From positions 1 to 31,003 of the forward strand of contig CAMLMQ010000012.1 in the NCBI GenBank assembly GCA_946481135.1: a DNA stretch of 31,003 nucleotides. Direction: 5' to 3'. Under the pieces are notes generated by a model. The model had not been told where the DNA came from. It made no database searches and worked only from the letters and a program-made list of their open reading frames with translations. Source of the DNA: an uncultured Microbacteriaceae bacterium (lineage in GTDB: Bacteria > Actinomycetota > Actinomycetes > Actinomycetales > Microbacteriaceae). Position numbers and translations under genes: made by a program. Shown one piece after another: positions 7,078-13,942 of this stretch (the stretch's first letter is position 1; each line of letters begins with the position of its first letter).

Positions 7078-9902
7078 GCATCGCCGCCGCACGCGTCACC
7101 TCCGTGTCGGCGCTGGAGACGCTGCGCGGGCGGCTGGAGGGCGAGGTCGATGACTCCGCCCGCCGCCGCGCCGAGTACTCCTCCGACGCGTCGAACTACC
7201 GCGTCGTGCCCGAGGCCGTGCTCTTCCCCGCGTCCGAGGCGGATGTCGTGGCGATCGTCGAGGCGGCACGCGCGAGCGGCACCCCGCTTACGGCGCGCGG
7301 CGCGGGCACGAGCGTCGCCGGCAACGCGATCGGACCCGGCTGGGTGCTCGACTTCTCGCGGCACCTCAACCGGGTGCTCGAGGTCGACCCGGTCGCGAAG
7401 ACGGCGCGCGTGCAGCCCGGTGTCGTCATGGCCGAGCTGCAGCGGCTCGCGGCCCCGCACGGGCTGCGGTTCGGGCCCGACCCGTCGACGTGGGCGCGCT
7501 GCACGATCGGCGGGATGATCGGCAACAACGCGTGCGGCCCGCGCGCCGTGCAGTGGGGCCGCACGGTCGACAACGTGCGCGCGCTGCGGATGATCGACGG
7601 CACGGGACGCGTCGTCGAGGCGACCACGGGGTTCGCCGACTACCCCGAGCTGGAGCCCTTCGTCGCGCGCAACCTCGCGACGATCCGCACCGAGTTCGGG
7701 CGGTTCGGCCGCCAGGTGTCGGGCTACTCGCTCGAGCACCTGCTGCCCGAGCGGGGCCGCGACCTCGCGAAGGCGCTCGTCGGCACCGAAGGCTCGTGCG
7801 GCATCCTGCTCGAAGCCACGGTGTCGCTCGTCGACATCCCGGCCGCGACCGCGCTCGTCGTGCTCGGCTACCCCGACATGCCCGCCGCCGCCGACGACGT
7901 CACCGCGCTGCTGCCGATCCGTCCGCTCGCGATCGAGAGCATGGACCGCTACCTCGTCGAGGTCGTCGAACGGCACTCCGGTGCCGTGCCCGAACTGCCC
8001 GCGGGCGGCGCCTGGCTCTTCGTCGAGACGTCGGGGGCCACCCCCGACGCCGCGCTCGCGCAGGCCGACGAGATCGTGCGCGCCGCCTCGGCGGAGGCGA
8101 GTCGCGTCGTGCCCGCCGGGGCCGAGGCCCGCGCCTTGTGGCGCATCCGCGAAGACGGCGTCGGACTCGCCGGTCGCACCCCCGACGGCGAACCCGCGTG
8201 GCCCGGATGGGAGGACGCCGCCGTGCCGCCCGAGCGGCTCGGCGACTACCTGCGCGGCTTCGAGGAGCTCAAGAGCCGGCACGGCGTGCAGGGACTCTCG
8301 TACGGCCATGTCGGCGACGGCTGCATCCACACCCGGCTCGACCTGCCCGTCGGCGACACCCGGCGATTCCGGGCGTTCCTGGAGGAATCGGCCGACCTCG
8401 TCGCGTCGTTCGGCGGGTCGCTCTCGGGCGAGCACGGCGACGGCCGGGCGCGGGGTGAGCTGCTGACGCGGATGTACTCGCCCGAGGCGCTGCGCGCGTT
8501 CGCCGACCTCAAAGCCGTGTTCGACCCCGACGGGATCCTCAACCCCGGGATCGTCGTCGACGCGGCGGCGCTCGACGCCGATCTGCGGCTGCCCGCGGCG
8601 CGGCCCATCCGGGCCGAGGGCCTCGCGCTGCTGCACGACGGCGGCGACCTCACCCGCGCCGTGCACCGCTGCGTCGGGGTCGGCAAGTGCCGGGCCGACA
8701 ACTCCGCCGCGGGCGGCTTCATGTGCCCGTCCTACCTCGCCACGAAGGACGAGAAGGACTCCACCCGGGGACGTGCGCGCGTGCTGCAGGAGCTCGCGAA
8801 CGGCTCGCTCGTCGCCGGGTTCGACGCTCCCGAGGTCGCGGAGTCGCTCGACCTGTGCCTCGCGTGCAAGGCGTGCGGCTCCGACTGCCCGGCCGGCGTC
8901 GACATGGCGACCTACAAGTCGGAGGTGCTGTACCGGAAGTACCGGGGGCGGCTGCGCCCGCCGAGTCACTACACGCTCGGGTGGCTGCCGCGGTGGATGC
9001 GCCTCGCCGCGATCGCGCCGACACTCGTGAACCTGGTCACGAAGCTCCGCCCGCTCGTGAAGCTCGGCCTCGTGCTCGCGGGCGCCGACGCGCGGCGGGA
9101 GATCCCCGCCCTGCCGCGCCGCACCTTCCGACAGTGGTGGCGCCGGCATCCTGAGCCTGCCGGAGACCGGCCGCGCGTCCTGCTCTGGATGGACTCCTTC
9201 ACGAACGGCTTCTCGCCCGAGATCGGCGAGGCCGCCGTCGCGGTGCTCGAAGACGCCGGCTACACGGTCGAGGTGACGCGGCGCCAGGAGTGCTGCGGAC
9301 TCACCTGGATCACGACCGGCCAGCTCGACGGCGCGCGGCGGCTGCTGCGCTCGAGCCTCGACGCGCTCGAGCCCTACCTCACGGCGGGTGTGCCGATCGT
9401 CGGCCTCGAGCCGTCGTGCACGGCCGTGCTGCGCTCCGACGTGCTCGAGCTGCTGCCCGACGACCCCCGGTCGCGCAAGGTCGCGAACAACACGTGGACC
9501 CTCGCCGAGTTCCTCACCGCGCCGCGCGCGCCGCACGCCGGCACCTGGCGCGTGCCGTCCCTCGAGGGGGTGGAGGTCGTCGCCCAGCCGCACTGCCACC
9601 AGCACGCCGTCATGGGTTGGAGAACCGACGAGAAACTGCTGACGGATGCGGGCGCCGACGTGCGCGCGATCGCGGGATGCTGCGGCCTCGCCGGCAACTT
9701 CGGCATGGAGCAGGGGCACTACGACGTGTCGGTCGCGGTCGCCGAGAACGGCCTGTTGCCCGCGCTGCGGGCCTCTCCCGACCGCGAACTGCTCGCCGAC
9801 GGGTTCTCCTGCCGCACCCAGGCCCAGCAGCTCGCCCGGCGTGACGGACGCCATCTCGCCGAGCTCCTCGCCGAGAGGCTGCCGGGCCCCGAAGTACGAT
9901 GA
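7074..9902 (+). CDS. FAD-linked D-2-hydroxyacid dehydrogenase fused to iron-sulfur CCG domain (GlcD-GlcF type)
   Basis: This 942-residue protein starts at GTG 7074 (GTGA overlap). Residues about 30-255 form a PCMH-type FAD-binding domain (RGAGTSVAGNAIGPG at 75-89, GMIGNNACGPRAVQWGRT at 147-164). Residues about 256-500 form the FAD-oxidase C-terminal domain, with GHVGDGCIHTR at 411-421 and SGEHGDGRARGEL at 451-463. A ferredoxin-like section follows, with Cys533, Cys539 and Cys551 and a second cluster motif CLACKACGSDCP at 595-606. Two CCG modules close the protein (CCG at 740-742 and 869-871, CHQH at 841-844). This architecture is known in D-lactate and D-2-hydroxyglutarate dehydrogenases that pass electrons to quinones or an electron carrier. 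It is the last gene of the operon and probably oxidises a D-hydroxyacid from the pathway. Confidence 0.93.
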   Translation: MSIAAARVTSVSALETLRGRLEGEVDDSARRRAEYSSDASNYRVVPEAVLFPASEADVVAIVEAARASGTPLTARGAGTSVAGNAIGPGWVLDFSRHLNRVLEVDPVAKTARVQPGVVMAELQRLAAPHGLRFGPDPSTWARCTIGGMIGNNACGPRAVQWGRTVDNVRALRMIDGTGRVVEATTGFADYPELEPFVARNLATIRTEFGRFGRQVSGYSLEHLLPERGRDLAKALVGTEGSCGILLEATVSLVDIPAATALVVLGYPDMPAAADDVTALLPIRPLAIESMDRYLVEVVERHSGAVPELPAGGAWLFVETSGATPDAALAQADEIVRAASAEASRVVPAGAEARALWRIREDGVGLAGRTPDGEPAWPGWEDAAVPPERLGDYLRGFEELKSRHGVQGLSYGHVGDGCIHTRLDLPVGDTRRFRAFLEESADLVASFGGSLSGEHGDGRARGELLTRMYSPEALRAFADLKAVFDPDGILNPGIVVDAAALDADLRLPAARPIRAEGLALLHDGGDLTRAVHRCVGVGKCRADNSAAGGFMCPSYLATKDEKDSTRGRARVLQELANGSLVAGFDAPEVAESLDLCLACKACGSDCPAGVDMATYKSEVLYRKYRGRLRPPSHYTLGWLPRWMRLAAIAPTLVNLVTKLRPLVKLGLVLAGADARREIPALPRRTFRQWWRRHPEPAGDRPRVLLWMDSFTNGFSPEIGEAAVAVLEDAGYTVEVTRRQECCGLTWITTGQLDGARRLLRSSLDALEPYLTAGVPIVGLEPSCTAVLRSDVLELLPDDPRSRKVANNTWTLAEFLTAPRAPHAGTWRVPSLEGVEVVAQPHCHQHAVMGWRTDEKLLTDAGADVRAIAGCCGLAGNFGMEQGHYDVSVAVAENGLLPALRASPDRELLADGFSCRTQAQQLARRDGRHLAELLAERLPGPEVR
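9895..9900 (+). promoter_or_regulatory. -10 box of a leaderless promoter
   Basis: TACGAT is followed by six bases and then GTG 9907, the spacing expected when the transcript begins at the start codon. The box ends on the first base of the stop codon of the FAD dehydrogenase gene, so the next gene can be transcribed independently of the operon. Confidence 0.6.
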
Positions 9903-9906
9903 AGCC

Positions 9907-10461
9907 GTGAGCACGACTTTCCCTCGCGTCCGACGCGGCCGTGGCTACGACATCGACGAGGTCGAGGACTTCCTCGAGGATGCGCGTCGCGCCTACACGG
10001 GCGACCGCGGCTCCGCCCAGGTCGTCGATGCGACGTTCATCCGTCGCGTCGGCTTCACGATGCGTAAGGGCGGCTACTCGCCGAGCCACGTCGACGCCGC
10101 CCTCGAGCGGCTCGAGGACGCCTTCGCCGCGCGGGAACGCGACCGCAGCCTCAGCGAGCTCGGCGACGCGGGAGCCCACGAGCGCGTGCGGTCCGACGCC
10201 GAGGTGCTGCTCGCCCGCGTCACCCGCCCGCGTGGTCGCCGGTTCTTCCGCGTCGGCATCCTCACGGGCGGTTACTCGGTGCGCGAGGTCGACGCGTTCA
10301 CCGATCGGGTGACGCGCTACCTGCAGCACGGCGAGCCGCTGCCCGTCGACGACGTGCGGGGCGTGCTCTTCGCCCGGCAGCGCGGCGGCTACCAGGAGAC
10401 GCAGGTCGACATCGTGCTCGACGCGGTCGTCGATCTGCTGCAGAACGTCCCCTCACGCTGA
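9907..10461 (+). CDS. DivIVA-motif repeat protein
   Basis: This 184-residue protein carries four degenerate copies of the short N-terminal DivIVA motif (F…RGGYxxxxVDxxL). They lie at about residues 5-27 (FPRVRRGRGYDIDEVEDFL), 44-73 (MRKGGYSPSHVDAALERL), 113-139 (GILTGGYSVREVDAFTDRV) and 154-178 (ARQRGGYQETQVDIVLDAV). Full DivIVA/Wag31 has one such motif, which binds curved membrane, followed by a long coiled coil; here there is no coiled coil. It resembles an actinobacterial family of DivI1A-domain repeat proteins of unknown role. The GTG at 9907 is preceded at leaderless spacing by TACGAT. A link to cell poles or the septum is inference. Confidence 0.8.
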   Translation: MSTTFPRVRRGRGYDIDEVEDFLEDARRAYTGDRGSAQVVDATFIRRVGFTMRKGGYSPSHVDAALERLEDAFAARERDRSLSELGDAGAHERVRSDAEVLLARVTRPRGRRFFRVGILTGGYSVREVDAFTDRVTRYLQHGEPLPVDDVRGVLFARQRGGYQETQVDIVLDAVVDLLQNVPSR

Positions 10462-10488
10462 GCGGCTCCCTCACGCTGAGCGGCTCCC
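10453..10488 (+). repeat. 18-bp perfect tandem duplication across a stop codon
   Basis: TCACGCTGAGCGGCTCCC occurs twice head to tail. The first copy contains the last codons and TGA stop (10459-10461) of the DivIVA-motif gene. Because the unit is six codons long, the second copy supplies another in-frame TGA at 10477-10479. The rest of the 96-bp gap to the next gene shows only a promoter-like box. Confidence 0.9.
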
Positions 10489-10542
10489 GCGCACATCGGA
10501 CCGCCCCCTGAACCGGGACTGCCGACTCCCAGGCGCGCCGCG

Positions 10543-10548
10543 TAGGAT
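10543..10548 (+). promoter_or_regulatory. -10 box upstream of the transglycosylase-like gene
   Basis: TAGGAT lies nine bases before GTG 10558. This would give a transcript with no leader or one of two or three bases. No clear -35 hexamer is seen and no Shine-Dalgarno sequence lies between the box and the start. Confidence 0.5.
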
Positions 10549-10557
10549 TCCGGGACT

Positions 10558-11160
10558 GTGAGCGGCTATCGCCGGCGGGGGCTCGCGTTCGGCCCTCCCG
10601 CCCAGCACCAGATCATCGAGCGACACGTGCGCTCGCGCTGGTCGCTGCCCGCGTTCGCGACCCTCGTGACCTTCGCCTTCCTCGTCGTCTCGTCGGTCTC
10701 GCCGAGCGACGACGCCGCGGTCGCCGCCGAGGCACCGGCCGCACCCGAGCTTCCCGCCCAGGCGTTCGCCCTCGACGACGTGCACCACCCCGGTGCCGAA
10801 CGGGATGCGTACACCGTCAGCCGCATCCGCACCGCCCCGGCGGTCGGCACGCCCGACCCGGGAAGCGCGCAGGCGATCGCCTACGACATGGTGCTCGCCC
10901 GCGGGTGGAGCCAGTCGGAGTACGAGTGCCTCGTCGCGCTCTGGAACCGCGAGTCGCGCTGGAACGTCTACGCGCACAACACGAGCAGCGGCGCGTACGG
11001 CATCCCGCAGGCGCTGCCGGGCGACAAGATGGCGAGCGCCGGCGCCGACTGGCAGACCAACCCCACGACGCAGATCACGTGGGGGCTCGGCTACATCGCG
11101 GGCCGCTACGGCACTCCGTGCGCCGCGTGGGAGCACAGCGAACGGCGCGGCTGGTACTGA
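10558..11160 (+). CDS. Membrane-anchored lytic transglycosylase-like (SLT-fold) protein
   Basis: This 200-residue protein has a basic N-terminus, a membrane segment or signal anchor (about residues 29-48, SLPAFATLVTFAFLVVSSV), an Ala/Pro-rich linker, and a C-terminal lysozyme-like domain (about 103-200). Within it, ECLVALWNRESRWNVYAHN followed by SGAYGIPQA is the pattern seen in actinobacterial SLT/Rpf-like proteins, and Glu132 in NRESRW is the probable catalytic acid. Cys124 and Cys188 could form a disulfide outside the cell. It probably cleaves peptidoglycan at the outer face of the membrane. The start is GTG 10558. Confidence 0.87.
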   Translation: MSGYRRRGLAFGPPAQHQIIERHVRSRWSLPAFATLVTFAFLVVSSVSPSDDAAVAAEAPAAPELPAQAFALDDVHHPGAERDAYTVSRIRTAPAVGTPDPGSAQAIAYDMVLARGWSQSEYECLVALWNRESRWNVYAHNTSSGAYGIPQALPGDKMASAGADWQTNPTTQITWGLGYIAGRYGTPCAAWEHSERRGWY

Positions 11161-11180
11161 GGCTGCGACCCCCCGGTTTG

Positions 11181-11186
11181 TAGGCT
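11181..11186 (+). promoter_or_regulatory. -10 box of a leaderless promoter
   Basis: TAGGCT is followed by GTGAGC and then ATG 11193. The six-base spacing favours ATG 11193 as transcript and translation start over the GTG at 11187, which sits directly against the box. Confidence 0.6.
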
Positions 11187-11192
11187 GTGAGC

Positions 11193-11477
11193 ATGCCTCG
11201 CTCGAACCGTCGCCGCGACGAGGGCGAGCCGCTCGACCTCGAGCGCGCGCTCGCCGGGCGGATGCGCACCGAGGTGCGCCGTGACGGTACCTGGAACGTG
11301 CAACCGCAGTCGGCCTCCACCGCTGTGAAGGTCTACATCTGCCCCGGATGCGGTCAGGACATCCCCGCCGGGGTCGCGCACCTCGTCGCGTGGCGCGCCG
11401 ACGGCATCCTCGGCGCGCAGAGCGACCTCGCCGGGCGTCGCCACTGGCACGCCGCGTGCTGGAGGATCGGAGCATGA
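11193..11477 (+). CDS. Small zinc-ribbon-like protein of unknown function
   Basis: This 94-residue protein has a basic N-terminal half (RSNRRRDEGE) and a C-terminal half with probable metal ligands: CPGC at residues 50-53, His63, and the run HWHAAC with His84, His86 and Cys89. The spacing suggests one zinc site with mixed Cys/His ligands. Similar small proteins are found across Actinobacteria, usually without an assigned role. The gene appears leaderless from ATG 11193 (an in-frame GTG at 11187 would add two residues). Its stop overlaps the ATG of the hydrolase gene as ATGA, so the two are translated as a pair. No function is claimed. Confidence 0.75.
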   Translation: MPRSNRRRDEGEPLDLERALAGRMRTEVRRDGTWNVQPQSASTAVKVYICPGCGQDIPAGVAHLVAWRADGILGAQSDLAGRRHWHAACWRIGA

Positions 11478-12187
11478 CGATCGAGATCCGCGCCGGCGTC
11501 GAACTGCCCGCGCGTCGGGAGGACATCGAGCTGCACACCGAAGACGGGCTGACGCTCGTCGGCGAACTCGCCCTGCCGCTCGAGCGCGAGCCCGTCGCGA
11601 CCCTCGTGTTCCTGCACCCGCTGCCGACGCACGGCGGATTCATGGACTCGCACGTCATCCGGAAGGCCGCGAACCGCCTGCCCGCGCTCGCCGACCTCGC
11701 GGTGCTGCGCTTCAACTTCCGCGGCGTCACGTCGCCGCGCGGCACGAGCGAGGGGTCCTTCGGCGACGGCGTCGACGAGCGCCTCGACCTCGCCGCGGCG
11801 ATGGCGTTCGTCGCCGAGCGTGCCCTGCCGCATCCGTGGCTCGTCGGCTGGTCGTTCGGCACCGAGGTCGCGCTCAAGCACGGGCTGCCCTTCCCGATCG
11901 AGGGCGTCATCCTGCTCTCCCCGCCGCTGCGCCGCACGACGCCGGAGGAACTCGCCCCGTGGGCCGACCGTGGCGTCCCGGTCGTCGCCCTCGTGCCCGA
12001 GCACGACGACTTCCTGCCCCCGGACGCCGCGCGCGAGGCCTTCGCGGTGCTTCCCGACGTCGACCTCGTGGCCGTCGAGGATGCCAAGCACCTGTGGGTG
12101 GGGGAGACGCACACCGCGCGCGTGCTGAGCGAGATCGTGCAGCGCGTCAACCCCGACGCGCTGCCGCTGCCGACGACCTGGGGATGA
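11474..12187 (+). CDS. Alpha/beta-hydrolase, dienelactone-hydrolase/KANL3-like
   Basis: This is a 237-residue cytosolic hydrolase starting at ATG 11474, with GGAGGA eight bases upstream inside the preceding gene. The fold shows a short oxyanion strand (VFLHPLPTHGG), the NFRGV turn common in this branch, the nucleophile elbow GWSFG with Ser127, a late acidic residue in PEHDDFLPP, and the catalytic histidine in AKHLWVG. These form a complete Ser-Asp-His triad. The substrate cannot be predicted; relatives act on small esters or acyl groups. It is translationally coupled to the zinc-ribbon-like protein. Confidence 0.87.
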   Translation: MTIEIRAGVELPARREDIELHTEDGLTLVGELALPLEREPVATLVFLHPLPTHGGFMDSHVIRKAANRLPALADLAVLRFNFRGVTSPRGTSEGSFGDGVDERLDLAAAMAFVAERALPHPWLVGWSFGTEVALKHGLPFPIEGVILLSPPLRRTTPEELAPWADRGVPVVALVPEHDDFLPPDAAREAFAVLPDVDLVAVEDAKHLWVGETHTARVLSEIVQRVNPDALPLPTTWG

Positions 12188-12211
12188 CCGCGGAGAATTT
12201 TTCGCGTGCGA

Positions 12212-12238
12212 TGTCGATCCGGCGCCGCGCCGGTCGAC
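12212..12238 (+). promoter_or_regulatory. Candidate ECF42-type sigma-factor promoter
   Basis: TGTCGA (12212-12217) is followed 17 bases later by CGAC (12235-12238), with CGTC also present three and six bases further on. As I recall, ECF42 promoters carry TGTCGA at -35 and CG(A/T)C at -10. The site lies just before a YCII gene and an ECF42-like sigma gene, which fits autoregulation. Transcription would start near 12245. Confidence 0.5.
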
Positions 12239-12249
12239 GTCGTCAGTGA

Positions 12250-12268
12250 GGGGCTCATCGGGAGCCCC
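12250..12268 (+). promoter_or_regulatory. 7-bp stem-loop in the 5' leader of the YCII gene
   Basis: GGGGCTC and GAGCCCC form a perfect stem with a five-base loop (ATCGG). No T-run follows, so it does not look like a terminator. It would lie at the very 5' end of a transcript from the adjacent candidate promoter, 17 bases before the start codon and just upstream of the AAGGGA ribosome site. A second 6-bp hairpin (CCGGCG/CGCCGG, 12219-12233) lies within the promoter spacer. Confidence 0.6.
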
Positions 12269-12285
12269 GCGAAGGGAACGAATCC

Positions 12286-12705
12286 ATGCCGAAGTACATG
12301 CTCATCATGCGTCCGACCGCGGAGGCGGAGTTGTTCGCGAACGAGGTGCCGTTCGAGGAGATCATCAACCAGGTGGGAGCTTTCAACGAACAGCTCGTGA
12401 ACGCGGGGGTGCTCGTCGCCGGCGAGGGCCTCGCGCCGAACGACAGCGTCGTCGTCGACCACACGGGCGAGAAGCCGATCGTCACCGACGGCCCGTACGG
12501 AGAGGTGCACGAGCTCTTCAACGGGTTCTACATCCTCGACGTCTCCAGCCGCGACGAGGCCGTCGAGTGGGCGCTCCGGATGCCGCTCACCCGCGGGTCG
12601 AAGACGGAGATCCGCCGGGTCACCGACGACTCGGACTTCGCCGACTTCGCGGACAACGAGTACATCCAGAAGGAGAAGGGCTGGCGCGAGCAGGGGTCGA
12701 TGTGA
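12286..12705 (+). CDS. YCII/DGPF-domain protein
   Basis: This 139-residue protein starts at ATG 12286 behind AAGGGA. It opens with KYMLIM, typical of the YCII-related fold, and contains the family's DGP motif as DGPYGEVHELFNGFYIL (68-84). These small ferredoxin-like proteins are commonly encoded beside ECF42 sigma factors and have no firmly known activity. The C-terminal tail (residues 113-139) is acidic and then basic. The last codon and stop overlap the GTG of the sigma gene (GTGA), so the two proteins are made together. A role as partner or output of the sigma factor is known only by association. Confidence 0.88.
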   Translation: MPKYMLIMRPTAEAELFANEVPFEEIINQVGAFNEQLVNAGVLVAGEGLAPNDSVVVDHTGEKPIVTDGPYGEVHELFNGFYILDVSSRDEAVEWALRMPLTRGSKTEIRRVTDDSDFADFADNEYIQKEKGWREQGSM

Positions 12706-13928
12706 CCGAGTACGCGCGGCGCCTCGACGCCGTCTGGCGCATCGAGGGGGCGAGGGTCGTCGCGACCCTCGCCCGGATGACGGGCGACGTCGGGCTCGCC
12801 GAGGACCTCGCCCAGGAGGCCGTCGCCGACGCCCTCGCCCAGTGGCCCGACTCCGGCATGCCCGACAACCCCGGGGCGTGGCTCACGGCCGTGGCCAAAC
12901 GGAAGGCCATCGACGCCTGGCGCCGCCGGGACCGGCTCGATGAGCGCTACCGGGCGATCGCCCGCGACCTCGAGGAGGCGACGGACGACGAGTGGCAGCC
13001 GATTCCCGACGACGTGCTCCGGCTCGTGTTCACGGCATGCCATCCGGTGCTCTCGCGCGAGGCCCAGGTCGCCCTCACCCTGCGCATCGTCGGCGGACTC
13101 ACGACGGAGGAGATCGCGCGCATGTTCCTCGTGCCGGTCGCGACCGTGCAGCAGCGCATCGTGCGGGCGAAGAAGACCCTCGCGGCGGCACGCGTGCCGT
13201 TCGACGTGCCCGACCCCGCCGAGTGGCCGACGCGCCTCGGAGCGGTGCTCGGGGTCGTCTACCTCGTCTTCACCGAGGGCTACAGCGCGACCGCGGGCGA
13301 CCGCTGGGTGCGGCGCGACCTCGCGGCCGAGGCGGTGCGGCTCGGCCGCGTGCTCGCCGCACTGCTGCCGCGCGAGCCCGACGTGCACGGTCTCGTCGCG
13401 CTCATGCAGTTCCAGTCGTCGCGGTTCCCCGCGCGGGAGACCGTCGACGGCGCGCCGATCCTCCTCGCCGACCAGGACCGGTCGCGCTGGGATCGCGGCG
13501 CGATCGCCCGGGGCACGGCGGCGCTCGCCCGGGCGGATGCGCTCGGGCGGGGTCGCGGCACCTACGCGCTCCAGGCGGCGATCGCCGAGTGCCACTGCGT
13601 CGCGCCGAGCGTGGAAGCCACCGACTGGGAGCGCATCGTCGTGCTCTACGAGGCGCTCGGGCGCGTCGCCCCGAGCCCCGTCGTCGAGCTCAACCGCGCC
13701 GTCGCCGTCGCGATGGCGACGGGTCCCGCGACCGCGCTGCGCCTCGTCGACGGTCTCGCCGCCGGGGGCGCCCTGCGCGGCTCGCACCTCCTGCCGAGCG
13801 TCCGCGGCGAGCTGCTGGCCCGACTCGGACGCACCGACGAGGCCCGCGACGAACTGCTCGCCGCGGCATCCCTCGCCGCCAACGAGCGTGAAGCGGCCGT
13901 GCTGCGCGCGAAGGCCGCCGCCCTCTGA
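12702..13928 (+). CDS. ECF RNA polymerase sigma factor with C-terminal extension (ECF42-like)
   Basis: This 408-residue protein starts at GTG 12702, overlapping the YCII stop. Residues about 5-80 form sigma region 2, with LAEDLAQEAVADALAQWP and then NPGAWLTAVAKRKAIDAWRR. Residues about 105-165 form region 4 (LTLRIVGGLTTEEIARMFLV then VQQRIVRAKKTL). The remaining roughly 240 residues are a conserved helical extension with VVYLVFTEGY, a QSSRFPAR stretch, and TPR-like repeats near residues 310-405. This arrangement and the YCII neighbour identify the ECF42 type, which usually lacks a dedicated anti-sigma factor; the extension is thought to control activity. It probably activates its own YCII-sigma operon from the motif upstream. 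Its end faces the AI-2E-type gene across 14 bases. Confidence 0.93.
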   Translation: MTEYARRLDAVWRIEGARVVATLARMTGDVGLAEDLAQEAVADALAQWPDSGMPDNPGAWLTAVAKRKAIDAWRRRDRLDERYRAIARDLEEATDDEWQPIPDDVLRLVFTACHPVLSREAQVALTLRIVGGLTTEEIARMFLVPVATVQQRIVRAKKTLAAARVPFDVPDPAEWPTRLGAVLGVVYLVFTEGYSATAGDRWVRRDLAAEAVRLGRVLAALLPREPDVHGLVALMQFQSSRFPARETVDGAPILLADQDRSRWDRGAIARGTAALARADALGRGRGTYALQAAIAECHCVAPSVEATDWERIVVLYEALGRVAPSPVVELNRAVAVAMATGPATALRLVDGLAAGGALRGSHLLPSVRGELLARLGRTDEARDELLAAASLAANEREAAVLRAKAAAL

Positions 13929-13942
13929 CCGTCGGACCCGGG

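Noticed and set aside
7002..9914. 970-codon open frame on the minus strand across the FAD dehydrogenase gene
   Set aside because: It is antisense to a protein with complete FAD, Fe-S and CCG motifs. Its own translation is low-complexity Arg/Gly/Ala/Asp and no fold is recognisable. High GC removes stops from the antisense frame.
12188..12268. Terminator after the alpha/beta hydrolase gene
   Set aside because: The hairpins at 12219-12233 and 12250-12268 lack T-runs, and the short T-run at about 12199 precedes rather than follows a stem. A promoter/leader reading fits better.
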